A stretch of 64,000 nt of DNA, from contig JBCCGL010000003.1 of assembly GCA_039029275.1 (NCBI GenBank), forward strand, positions 124,001-188,000, read 5' to 3'. The position numbers and the translations under genes are program-made. The DNA is from JBCCGL01 sp039029275. Its GTDB lineage: Bacteria > Pseudomonadota > Gammaproteobacteria > JBCCGL01. Position 1 is the first letter of the stretch; the number at the start of each line of letters is the position of its first letter. The notes below the pieces were generated by a model. The model was not told the origin of the DNA, searched no databases, and saw only the letters and a list, made by a program, of their open reading frames with translations. This document shows, in pieces, positions 26,615 through 35,700 of the stretch.

Positions 26615-27709
26615 ATGATTCCAATGGTCGACCTGCAACGGCAGTATCAACTGATTAAGTCCGAAGTTGATGCGGCTGTACTCGATGTATTGCAAAAAGC
26701 TCAGTACATTTTGGGGCCAAATGTGCGCGCGCTGGAAGACGAGCTATCCCAATTCCTCGGTTGTCGCCATGCGATAAGCTGCGCGTCAGGTACTGACGCC
26801 CTGCAGCTCGCACTGTGTGCCTGTGGCATCGGCCCTGGTGATGAAGTTATCACCACACCGTTTTCGTTTATCGCAACTGCTGAGGCGATTTGCTACACAG
26901 GTGCAAAGCCGGTGTTTGTGGATATCGAACCGGATACGTTCAACATCGACCCGAAAAAAATTTCCGCGGCGATCACGGAAAAGACGCGGGCTGTGATACC
27001 AGTTCATCTTTTTGGTCAGCCTGCCAACCTTGCCGAGATTTCGACCCTGTGTGCCGACAGTAATTTGCTGCTAATCGAAGACTGCGCGCAGTCAATCGGT
27101 GCCGATATAAACGGCAAAATGACAGGCACGTTTGGTGCGATGGGTTGTTTCAGTTTTTTTCCCAGTAAAAATCTGGGGTGCTTCGGTGACGGAGGATTAG
27201 TCACCACTGATGACGACGAGCTTGCAGAACAGTGTCGCGTGTTTCGCAATCACGGTAGCCGCGAGCGCTACTATCACGAAGTGATCGGGTACAACAGTCG
27301 ACTCGATGAACTTCAGGCGGCGATTCTTCGCGTTAAACTAAAGCACTTGCAAAGCTACAACGATCAGCGCCGACGGGTTGCGGCGAGGTATTCGCAAAAG
27401 TTGATGGAAACATCCGTTACACCACCGTACGAAGATGCAATCGGAACCCACGTTTACCATCAGTACACGTGTCTGAGCGACAAGCGCCAGGGGATCATGG
27501 CGCATCTGTCTGAGGAAAAAATCGCAAGCGCGGTTTATTACCCAGTGCCCTTACACCGCCAGCAGGCATTTGCCGGTAGTGTAGCCGCTGATATATCCCT
27601 TCCTGTCACAGAGTACATTTCTGAACGTTGCTTTTCTTTGCCAATTTTCCCCGAGATGGAAGACGATGAAATTGACCGAATCGTTGCGGCGATAGCGTCC
27701 GCTGTTTGA
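26615..27709 (+). CDS. gnnB: DegT/DnrJ/EryC1 aminotransferase, GnnB-like
   Basis: PLP-dependent sugar aminotransferase expected to convert the 3-keto product of GnnA to UDP-2-acetamido-3-amino-glucose using glutamate. 364 residues. Marks: ASGTDALQLAL (cofactor phosphate binding), EDCAQSIGA (Asp contacting the pyridine nitrogen), and the cofactor lysine in FFPSKNLGCFGDGG. AGGGGAAAG precedes the ATG. The stop codon overlaps the TTG start of lpxB, coupling it to lipid A synthesis. Confidence 0.87.
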   Translation: MIPMVDLQRQYQLIKSEVDAAVLDVLQKAQYILGPNVRALEDELSQFLGCRHAISCASGTDALQLALCACGIGPGDEVITTPFSFIATAEAICYTGAKPVFVDIEPDTFNIDPKKISAAITEKTRAVIPVHLFGQPANLAEISTLCADSNLLLIEDCAQSIGADINGKMTGTFGAMGCFSFFPSKNLGCFGDGGLVTTDDDELAEQCRVFRNHGSRERYYHEVIGYNSRLDELQAAILRVKLKHLQSYNDQRRRVAARYSQKLMETSVTPPYEDAIGTHVYHQYTCLSDKRQGIMAHLSEEKIASAVYYPVPLHRQQAFAGSVAADISLPVTEYISERCFSLPIFPEMEDDEIDRIVAAIASAV

Positions 27710-28869
27710 GCCGCGTGGTGTCTCAACCGCGTAACATTATGATTCTGGCCGGTGAGGCGTCCGGCGATCTACACGGTGCCCGTTTGGTCGATGCAGTTCG
27801 CACGCGACGCGATGACGTCTCGTTTTGCGGAATGGGCAGTGCCAAGCTTCGCGCAGTCGGTGTCGATTTGCTTGTCGATTCAAGTCGCATTGCCGTCGTC
27901 GGGTTGGTTGAAGTGTTACGTCATTGGCCCGAAATCAAGCGAGCGCTGAAAACCATCGAAGATGCGATCACTCGCACACCACCCGATCTGCTCATTCTGA
28001 TCGATTACGTCGAGTTTAATCTTCGCATCGCCGCAGTCGCGAAACGTTTGGGTGTTCGGGTGTTGTTTTATGTCAGTCCCCAAATCTGGGCTTGGCGACC
28101 TGAGCGGATTCATAAAATCGGCGCGTTGGTGGACAAGATGGCGGTTATTTTTCCGTTCGAAGTCGAGCTGTATGAAAAAGCCAATGTGCCGGTCGCTTAC
28201 GTCGGGCATCCTCTGGTCGGACATGTAACGTCGACGGCAACTCGTGAATCGTTGGGTTCAGAACTGCGCATTCCCGCGCAAAACAAGTTGATCGGTTTGT
28301 TACCGGGGAGTCGCGGGAATGAGATTCAGAATATTTTGCCCGTGCTGCTCGACGCCGCGTGTGACCTCAATGAAGATCGATCAGATCTTTCATTTGTCCT
28401 GCCTCTTGCGCCCGGCGTTTCGCGCATGGATGTCGAACGGCAACTGCGCAAGCGCAATCTGCAAAATGTGCACCTTCTGGACAAACGTGCCTACGATGTC
28501 ATGGCGAGTGCAGACTGCATCGCAATCGCATCTGGCACGGCGACACTGGAAGCCGCGTTGATGGAAGCGCCTATGGTGATTGTTTATCGCGTTAGCGCGC
28601 TCTCCTGGCTTTGGATGAAACGGAAACTCACGATCAGTCGTGTTGGGCTTGCGAACATCGTGGCGCAACGCCCTGTTGTGCCCGAATTGATTCAATCAGA
28701 TTGCCGTCGAGATCGTGTCGCGGATGAATTGCGCAAACTGCTCGAAGATAATCAATACGCAGAGAGGATGAGGATTGATCTCGCTGAAACCAAAGCCTTA
28801 TTAGGGACGAAAGACACGGCAGTCGAAGTTGCCAAGCTGGTCGACGAGCTGCTCAAGCTCACTCATTAG
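27706..28869 (+). CDS. lpxB: Lipid A disaccharide synthase
   Basis: Glycosyltransferase that joins UDP-diacyl-sugar and lipid X to the lipid A disaccharide on the inner membrane surface. 387 residues. Marks: ILAGEASGDLHGARLV, VGLVEVL, YVSPQIWAWRPERI, GHPLVGH, LLPGSRGNEIQ and ASGTATLEAALMEAPMVIVYR. TTG 27706 overlaps the gnnB stop; GTG codons at 27715 and 27718 are alternatives. Convergent with the PilZ gene 7 bp downstream, so it ends the lpxD-fabZ-lpxA-gnnA-gnnB-lpxB unit. Confidence 0.95.
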   Translation: MSRVVSQPRNIMILAGEASGDLHGARLVDAVRTRRDDVSFCGMGSAKLRAVGVDLLVDSSRIAVVGLVEVLRHWPEIKRALKTIEDAITRTPPDLLILIDYVEFNLRIAAVAKRLGVRVLFYVSPQIWAWRPERIHKIGALVDKMAVIFPFEVELYEKANVPVAYVGHPLVGHVTSTATRESLGSELRIPAQNKLIGLLPGSRGNEIQNILPVLLDAACDLNEDRSDLSFVLPLAPGVSRMDVERQLRKRNLQNVHLLDKRAYDVMASADCIAIASGTATLEAALMEAPMVIVYRVSALSWLWMKRKLTISRVGLANIVAQRPVVPELIQSDCRRDRVADELRKLLEDNQYAERMRIDLAETKALLGTKDTAVEVAKLVDELLKLTH

Positions 28870-28876
28870 AGGGGGG

Positions 28877-29230
28877 TTAGTCTGCCTGCAATGGAACGGG
28901 TTCTTTCGCTGCTGAGTCGCGCGCCGATTTGATTGCCATCAAGTGGAGAAGGTTACACAGGATGGTGAGATTTTCGTGCTCTCCACGTAGTCCGATGAAC
29001 TCAAAATTGCAGTGAGCAATTTCAGTATCCAGATCCACTTTGAGTTTTTCACCCACCATAATCTCGCAGCGGGTTGCCGCATCGCCCAGTAACCAGCCTG
29101 TCGGTCGTTCAATTTGCAAGCCTGCGCGACTGATATCGACCAGCTTCGTGCTCCAACTGTTCGTGTCGTTGAAAACACGTACATTTGCTTTACATTTCAA
29201 TCGCTTGTGTTTTCTTTGTTCAAAGTACAT
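28877..29230 (-). CDS. PilZ-domain protein, candidate cyclic-di-GMP receptor
   Basis: Small 117-residue cytoplasmic protein. The N-terminus carries RKHKR (Arg6 to Arg10, the RxxxR motif) and residues 32-37 are DISRAG (the D/NxSxxG motif), which together are the cyclic-di-GMP-binding signature of PilZ. The rest is a beta-rich PilZ barrel with a terminal helix. Target process is not indicated. It lies at the end of the minus-strand block that separates lpxB from rnhB; a GGDEF protein is encoded at 4.2-5.9 kb. Confidence 0.85.
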   Translation of the reverse strand: MYFEQRKHKRLKCKANVRVFNDTNSWSTKLVDISRAGLQIERPTGWLLGDAATRCEIMVGEKLKVDLDTEIAHCNFEFIGLRGEHENLTILCNLLHLMAIKSARDSAAKEPVPLQAD

Positions 29231-29344
29231 GAGCTTGAAACTGGCACCGACGCGCCTGAATACCTGAAGATGCCGACGATTGTATCAGTGTTTTACCGCG
29301 CAAAGTTGGCGAAATGTCATAAAAATGACGCCAAGATTTTTGAG

Positions 29345-29686
29345 TCAGTCGTCAGGCTTCCACAGCATCTCGTCCAGCGTCGCCGCTTTCCAGCGGAACT
29401 GGCGCAGCGATATTTTATTGCCTCGCACGGTGACACCTTCTTGTCTAAGACGGTCAATTTGTTCACGGTATGATTCGGAGTCCACCGGGAATGACGATTC
29501 GCCCTTGGCGTTGATCACTCGGTGCCACGGAAGATCCAGGTGATCGGGGGTGTTACGCAAGGCGTACCCAACCAGTCTTGCTCGGCGAGGCAACCCGGAT
29601 AGCTCCGCAATCTGGCCGTAGGTCGCAACCGATCCAGCAGGGATTTCCGAAATTGTTTGCCAGATTCGCGCGCACTCGTCTTTCAC
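29345..29686 (-). CDS. Alkyltransferase-like protein (MGMT-like without the acceptor cysteine)
   Basis: 113-residue relative of O6-alkylguanine-DNA alkyltransferase. The helix-turn-helix with arginine finger (YGQIAELSGLPRRARLVGYAL, Arg37) is intact, but the active site reads PWHRV (53-57) with Trp54 in place of the acceptor Cys of PCHRV. This is the alkyltransferase-like (ATL, YbaZ) class, which binds O6-alkylguanine and hands it to nucleotide excision repair instead of removing the alkyl group. GTG start overlaps the syd stop by 4 bp (GTGA). Confidence 0.92.
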   Translation of the reverse strand: MKDECARIWQTISEIPAGSVATYGQIAELSGLPRRARLVGYALRNTPDHLDLPWHRVINAKGESSFPVDSESYREQIDRLRQEGVTVRGNKISLRQFRWKAATLDEMLWKPDD

Positions 29687-30264
29687 TCACCAAACCTCGG
29701 TTCTAGAGCGTCAAGAAAGTGAGTGAGAGTGGGGGCAATCTCGCGCTCCGCTTTTTGTCCAGCTTCCTCGAGTACAACCGCACCGCTTACATTGTCGATT
29801 GCGAGGTAGTGTTCACTCTCGGGTAAGGTCAAGGCAATAAAAACGGTAAACGGTAATTTACGCCGCCGTTGCTGTAAGGCGTGTCCAATGATGTTGGCTT
29901 GCAGGTTGTTGAGATCATCGGGGTTCCAGATGCCGATCAACTCCAGATCACCTCGCTCAAAACGTCCGCCCAATGGCGGTAACCAAAGCGACGTGAAAAA
30001 TTGATGAATATCGGGATGAAACGCGATCTCAAGCGCGTGTTCGCAGCCGCTTAATGTTGACGACGCAGGTTGTGGAGTTGGGTGCCAGGCGATGCGGTTG
30101 CAGTCGTCAGGTTCGCCTAACTCGCAATCGGATCGCCAGCCCGGATCATGCTCAACCGTCGGCGAGCGACCGGTGTGTTCGGCGTAGGAGTCGCAGTAGC
30201 GAATCGCGAATGCTTGCAACGCCTGCGCGCTGCCGCATGCAGGATTTGGATCGGTTCGTGTCAC
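29683..30264 (-). CDS. syd: SecY-interacting protein Syd
   Basis: Soluble protein that binds SecY at the inner membrane and is thought to act on misassembled translocons. The 193-residue sequence follows E. coli Syd through the whole length: ALQAFAIRYCDSY near the start, the tryptophan strand IAWHPTPQ, FHPDIHQFFTSLW, LIGIWNPDDLNNLQANIIGH, and RKLPFTVFIAL. It starts with GTG 30264, inside the last 113 bp of the upstream astacin gene read in another frame, which is an unusually long overlap. Confidence 0.88.
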   Translation of the reverse strand: MTRTDPNPACGSAQALQAFAIRYCDSYAEHTGRSPTVEHDPGWRSDCELGEPDDCNRIAWHPTPQPASSTLSGCEHALEIAFHPDIHQFFTSLWLPPLGGRFERGDLELIGIWNPDDLNNLQANIIGHALQQRRRKLPFTVFIALTLPESEHYLAIDNVSGAVVLEEAGQKAEREIAPTLTHFLDALEPRFGE

Positions 30265-31972
30265 CGCAGAGTAAAGGTCGCTTTAACGTCGCGCGAATTT
30301 TACAGCAACAAACTGCGCTTGAGATGAATCTTGTGAAAACTGTCAAAATCAGCAGGAGCGCCTCCAAAACGCCAATCTGCGATGATCCACCACCGCCGCC
30401 ATCTGCCCCCTGCGCATCGTCGGTAAACGCGACTTCAATATCTGTGATTGCCGAGGCGGTCTGGCCATCGGTCACGATGACGCCAACGGTGAACGACGCC
30501 ATCTCGTCCGAGTTCCACATTGAAGCATCCAAAACCGATAACTCACCGGTTGATCCGTTAATCGCAATCGAATCTTTCATTTGGCCGCTGACCACGGCAA
30601 ACTCCTGCAGCGTATCGCCGTTGTAATCGAACGCGGTCACCGTTCCGAAGGTGACGCCCACCGAGCTTAATTTGTTGACGCGGAACTGCTGTCCCTGATC
30701 GATGACGGGTGCAAAATTGCGCGAGTTGACGATCACTTCAGTTTGTTGTGCGTTGTTTGACGGATCGGTATCACTGCCAAAACTTGACACCTCGGCACTC
30801 AGGACCAGTGGAAAGCCCTCCGCCGGAGTAGATAGAAATATATCAAGTGTTGATGCAGAGTCACCCTCGATTATGTCGAGTTCGCATTCAACGGTGTCGG
30901 CGTCGCTTTCGCACTCCCATAGGTCTCCGCTAGCGCCCACATAGGCACCAAACGACGGTATCGGGACAACGGATATTACGCCACGCGCCAAATTGGTCTG
31001 CAGGTTTGCGATATTGAGCGTCAAGGTGAGCAATCCACCTGGCTCAACCAGCGTCGGCGAAGCGCTGAGCGAGAGTCTCAGGTCGGTCGAGTAGAGCCGG
31101 CCGATTGCGTCAATATCGCCGCTGCTGAGTGCGATCCTTTGGCCAATCGGTGTATTCGGTGGGTTGTTACTGACAATCGTTGGATTGCCATTGCTGGAGA
31201 AAAAGTAACTCCCGTAGTGCATTATCGAACCGTAGTCGTACTCACCCAGATCAGTGGCGTTAGACAACTGCATTTCAAAGTTGTGTTCTTTCCCACTTCG
31301 AATGTTTTGCCAGAAAATATCGACAAAGCTATCCCGGTCACTACGTGTCTGTTCGTGATACAAACCCAGCGCATGGCCAATTTCATGAATCGCGTTTCCC
31401 GTGGAGCACGCTGTGGACATCCATATGTTTTGCAAACCCCCGCGCCGCCCTACATAGGAAGCACAGCCAGATCCAGACACAAATTCTACGTAGTCCGGGT
31501 ATTGTGCTTCATTAGAAGGGGTGCGCAACACAAACAAAACCGGCGTTCGACTCTCGATATGATCGATTGCAGAATTGATTTTGCTTTCGACGGAACTGCC
31601 CGCCAAGGCCGTGCTGATCTGATATGGCATGACGCCGTCAGGCCAGAGCGAGCCCGTTTGCGTAACCGTAATTCCGCGGCTTTGCGCTGAAATTGATTCC
31701 GTTTCTTCGATAGTGGGTAAACGATCCGCTTCGCCCAGGACGATGTCACCTTCGACAATTGCCAGCCCGTTCACAACCTCAAAAGTGACATTGCGGCCAA
31801 TGGGATCACCGCTGGTTGCGACGCGCGTCTGACGAATCTCGGCCTTCGCTTGTGGCGCGCTCTGGAACTGCTCGGCCTGATTCGCGAAAGTGACACTGCA
31901 GGCCAAGCTTAAGCTAGCTGCCAGTAGTGCGATTGCGTTAGTCGGCTTAATTATTTTAATGTGCTGACTCAA
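30152..31972 (-). CDS. Secreted astacin-type (M12A) zinc metalloprotease with C-terminal Gly-rich/TM tail
   Basis: 606 residues. Signal peptide with cleavage near TFA-NQ (residue 30), a propeptide-like region, then an astacin domain at about 100-290: zinc motif HEIGHALGLYHE (196-207) and Met-turn SIMHYGS (249-255). A DUF11-like beta domain (about 298-420) and a cadherin-like segment (about 430-520) follow. The end has five glycines (525-529), a hydrophobic helix and basic residues, resembling a GlyGly-CTERM sorting tail, but the frame then runs on about 50 residues, the last 37 overlapping syd. The extension could mean a lost stop codon. Confidence 0.85.
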   Translation of the reverse strand: MSQHIKIIKPTNAIALLAASLSLACSVTFANQAEQFQSAPQAKAEIRQTRVATSGDPIGRNVTFEVVNGLAIVEGDIVLGEADRLPTIEETESISAQSRGITVTQTGSLWPDGVMPYQISTALAGSSVESKINSAIDHIESRTPVLFVLRTPSNEAQYPDYVEFVSGSGCASYVGRRGGLQNIWMSTACSTGNAIHEIGHALGLYHEQTRSDRDSFVDIFWQNIRSGKEHNFEMQLSNATDLGEYDYGSIMHYGSYFFSSNGNPTIVSNNPPNTPIGQRIALSSGDIDAIGRLYSTDLRLSLSASPTLVEPGGLLTLTLNIANLQTNLARGVISVVPIPSFGAYVGASGDLWECESDADTVECELDIIEGDSASTLDIFLSTPAEGFPLVLSAEVSSFGSDTDPSNNAQQTEVIVNSRNFAPVIDQGQQFRVNKLSSVGVTFGTVTAFDYNGDTLQEFAVVSGQMKDSIAINGSTGELSVLDASMWNSDEMASFTVGVIVTDGQTASAITDIEVAFTDDAQGADGGGGGSSQIGVLEALLLILTVFTRFISSAVCCCKIRATLKRPLLCGDTNRSKSCMRQRAGVASIRDSLLRLLRRTHRSLADG

Positions 31973-32141
31973 AATTCAGGACCGGAATCGATGAAATTGG
32001 CATCGGCTCCTGCGTCATTTTCTTGAGACGCTTCTGGCTGTTGCTGGACCGTTAAATGATCAATGACCAGCAGCTTTTGGGTGAGTAGCCATCGCAATTG
32101 TTGTAAGCTTGCAACTCCATTTGCTGCACGAAAATCGCCCT

Positions 32142-32750
32142 ATGATCGCTACTGTTAATCGACCATCGCCGCTTCTTGCCGGGGTCGATGAAGCAGGGCG
32201 TGGGCCTTTAGCAGGGCCGGTAGTTGCCGCAGCCGTAGTGCTTGATCCGGACAGTCCTATTGCGGGTTTGGAAGACTCAAAAAAAATATCAGAAAAGCGC
32301 CGTAACTCATTGGAAAAAATAATAAAATCCAATTCACTTTCTTGGTCGGTTGCGGCCGCGACCGTGAGTGAAATCGACGAACTGAACATTCTTTGGGCGA
32401 GTATGCTGGCCATGCAACGTGCGGTTGCCGGTCTCGCTGTGCAACCCGATTATGTGCAAGTTGACGGCAATCGTTGCCCGGATCTAACCGAGCCTTGCGA
32501 GGCGATTGTCGGGGGAGATCGCCTGGTTTGTGCGATCAGCGCCGCGTCGATTCTGGCCAAGGTTGAACGCGACCGGCAAATGACGTTACTGCATGCGCAA
32601 TTTCCGCAATACGCGTTTAACCGACACAAGGGATACCCGACAGTCGCGCATCGCGATGCTCTTATCGAACACGGGGTGACAGTGCATCACAGGCGCACAT
32701 TCGGGCCGGTTGCGCGCGTGATTGCTGAACAAAGCGCGAAGAGCATATAA
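32142..32750 (+). CDS. rnhB: Ribonuclease HII
   Basis: Cleaves RNA in RNA-DNA hybrids and single ribonucleotides in DNA. ATG 32142 gives 202 residues; an upstream TTG at 32109 is in frame but lies before the conserved start. Catalytic acidic residues are visible in GVDEAGRGPLAGPVVAAAV (Asp, Glu), VDGNRCPDL (Asp), and the late Asp in a HRDALIEHG-like segment. As in E. coli, it directly precedes dnaE, but lpxB is displaced by four minus-strand genes. Confidence 0.95.
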   Translation: MIATVNRPSPLLAGVDEAGRGPLAGPVVAAAVVLDPDSPIAGLEDSKKISEKRRNSLEKIIKSNSLSWSVAAATVSEIDELNILWASMLAMQRAVAGLAVQPDYVQVDGNRCPDLTEPCEAIVGGDRLVCAISAASILAKVERDRQMTLLHAQFPQYAFNRHKGYPTVAHRDALIEHGVTVHHRRTFGPVARVIAEQSAKSI

Positions 32751-32753
32751 GCA

Positions 32754-35700
32754 ATGACGGCAAAATTTGTTCACCTGCACGTACACACAGAATACTCGCT
32801 GGTCGACAGCGTTATTCGAATCAAGCCACTTATGCAAGCGGTGGCACAAGGCATGCCGGCGGTCGCTCTAACAGATCTCAGTAACCTGTTCGCGATGGTC
32901 AAATTTTACCGCTCGGCAATTTCCGTTGGCGTAAAACCCATTATCGGCGTGGAGATCTGGTTGCAGGGTGATGAGCCCAGTGGCGTTCCCGACCGACTGG
33001 TTTTGCTGTGCCAGAACGAGTTGGGCTATCGCAACGTGTGTGAGCTGGTCTCGCGCAGTTATCAATTTGGTCAAAATAATGGCCGCGCTGTCGTTCAGCG
33101 GCAGTGGCTCGAAGGCAAAACTGATGGCCTGATTGGGCTCTCCGGGGCACGTTTTGGCGATGTCGGGCGCGCGCTTTTGGCTGATAACCGAGAATTGGCG
33201 TTGCAGCGATTAGCGCATTGGATGGGCATGTTTTCGGGACGTTTTTACCTGGAGTTGCACCGTACCGGTCGTGAGAGCGAGGAGCCGTATATACGCGCCG
33301 CGCTTGAAATCGCACATACCATGCAGTGTCCGGTCGTCGCGACCAACGATGTTCGTTTTCTCAGCGCAGACGACTTTGACGCGCACGAGGCGCGCGTTTG
33401 CATCCACGAGGGGCGCACCCTGGCGGACTCGCGCCGCCCGCATCACTATAGTCGAGAGCAGTACTTGCGCTCTGCTGACGAGATGTGTGAGCTGTTTGCG
33501 GACATTCCCGAAGCCGTGCAAAACACGGTTGAAATCGCCAAGCGCTGCAATCTGCACATTACGCTCGGCGAATCGGTGTTACCGGATTTCCCGGTGCCGC
33601 AGGGGATGACCGAAGCCGACTTTTTCAGGCAGCAGGCGCGTTCCGGACTATCCGAACGATTCGAAGAATTGTTTGATTTAAATTCAAATGAATTCAAAGA
33701 ATTAAAAATAAAATATGAGAAAAGACTCGAAGTTGAGCTGGATGTCATCGTCAACATGGGGTTCCCGGGGTATTTCCTGATCGTTGCGGACTTTATCGAA
33801 TGGTCGCGGAATAACGGTGTGCCGGTAGGGCCAGGGCGCGGATCGGGCGCGGGATCGCTGGTTGCCTACGCGTTGCGAATTACGGATATCGATCCACTTG
33901 AATACGATTTGCTGTTCGAGCGATTCTTGAACCCCGAGCGCGTATCACTGCCCGACTTTGACGTTGACTTTTGCATGGACGGGCGCGATCGCGTTATTCA
34001 GTACGTGTCGGAAAAATACGGCGCTGAAAAAGTCTCCCAAATCATCACCTACGGTTCCATGGCGGCCAAGGCGGTCGTGCGCGATGTGGGCCGTGTACTT
34101 GGCCATCCTTACGGGTTCGTCGATCGAATCGCCAAGCAAGTTCCGTTTGAACTTGGTATGACGCTGGACAAGGCACTGCGCGAATCAGAGGACCTTAAAA
34201 CCAGCTACGACGACGATGAAGACGTCAAAGCATTGATCGATCTGGCATTGTCTCTTGAAGGTCTTTCGCGCAACGCGGGCAAGCACGCAGGCGGCGTTGT
34301 GATTGCGCCCTCGCAGCTGACCGATTTCTCCCCGCTTTACTGCGAGGCCGACGGCGGTGGACTGGTCACGCAGTTTGACAAGGATGACGTTGAAGCCATC
34401 GGTCTGGTCAAGTTTGACTTTCTCGGGCTGCGTACGCTTACGATTATCGATCGCGCGGTGCACACGATAAACGCGAGCTTACCCGCTGCTGAAAGAGTTG
34501 ATGTCACTCGATTGCCCCTTAACGACGAAGCGACTTTCAAGTTATTGCAGCGCTACGAAACCACCGCGGTTTTCCAGCTCGAATCGCGCGGCATGAAGGA
34601 CTTGATCAAGCGTTTGCAGCCGGATTGCTTCGAAGACATCGTTGCGCTGGTCGCACTGTTTCGACCGGGCCCCCTGCAGTCGGGCATGGTCGACGACTTT
34701 ATCGAGCGCAAAAAAAACGAGCGTGAGGGAAAAAGTCGCAAGGTTGACTACCTGCATCCAAGCCTCGAAGGCGTGCTCAAACCGACGTACGGCGTCATTC
34801 TGTATCAGGAGCAGGTGATGCAGATTGCACAAGTCTTGTCAGGCTACACCCTGGGCGGTGCCGACATGCTGCGCCGCGCGATGGGCAAAAAGAAGCCCGA
34901 GGTGATGGCGCAAATGCGCAGTTCTTTCGTCGAAGGCGCGGTCGACAATAATGTCGAGGGCGACGAAGCAGGGCACATTTTTGATCTGATCGAAAAATTT
35001 GCCGGCTACGGATTTAATAAATCGCACTCGGCCGCTTATGCTTTACTCTCGTATCAGACCGCGTGGCTAAAAACGCATTATCCTGCCGACTTTATGTGTG
35101 CCGTGTTGTCGGCTGACATGGATAACACGGACAAGGTCGTCACCTTGATTGACGAATGCCGTCGCATGGGCTTGAAGATCACACCGCCGGATGTGAATTC
35201 TTCCAATCTTTCGTTTACTGCGGTTGGCACCGACACGGTCCGCTACGGCTTGGGTGCAATTAAGGGTGTTGGTGAGGCGGCGCTCAGCTATGTGCTGGAG
35301 GAACGCGAGGCCAACGGCTACTACCGGGATCTTGACGACTTCACCTCGCGCATGGATTTGGGACGTCTGAACAAGCGAGTAATGGAGGCGTTGGTTCGAT
35401 CCGGCGCACTTGACCAACTTGGGCCGAACCGTGCGACCTTGTTGAAGCGTTTACCTGATGCCTTAAAGGCTGCAGAGCAACAGCATCACAATGCGTCGGC
35501 AGGACAGGATGACCTGTTTGGTGGCGGCGATGCACAAGCCAATATTGCGTCTGCATCAGTGAACGAGGCGGTTGCCGAATGGCGCGAGAATGTTCGTCTC
35601 GATGGCGAACGCGAAACGCTGGGGCTGTACCTGACCGGCCACCCAATCGAGGAATATCGCGATGAACTCGCCGGGTTTACGAATGGGCGGATTCTGGATC

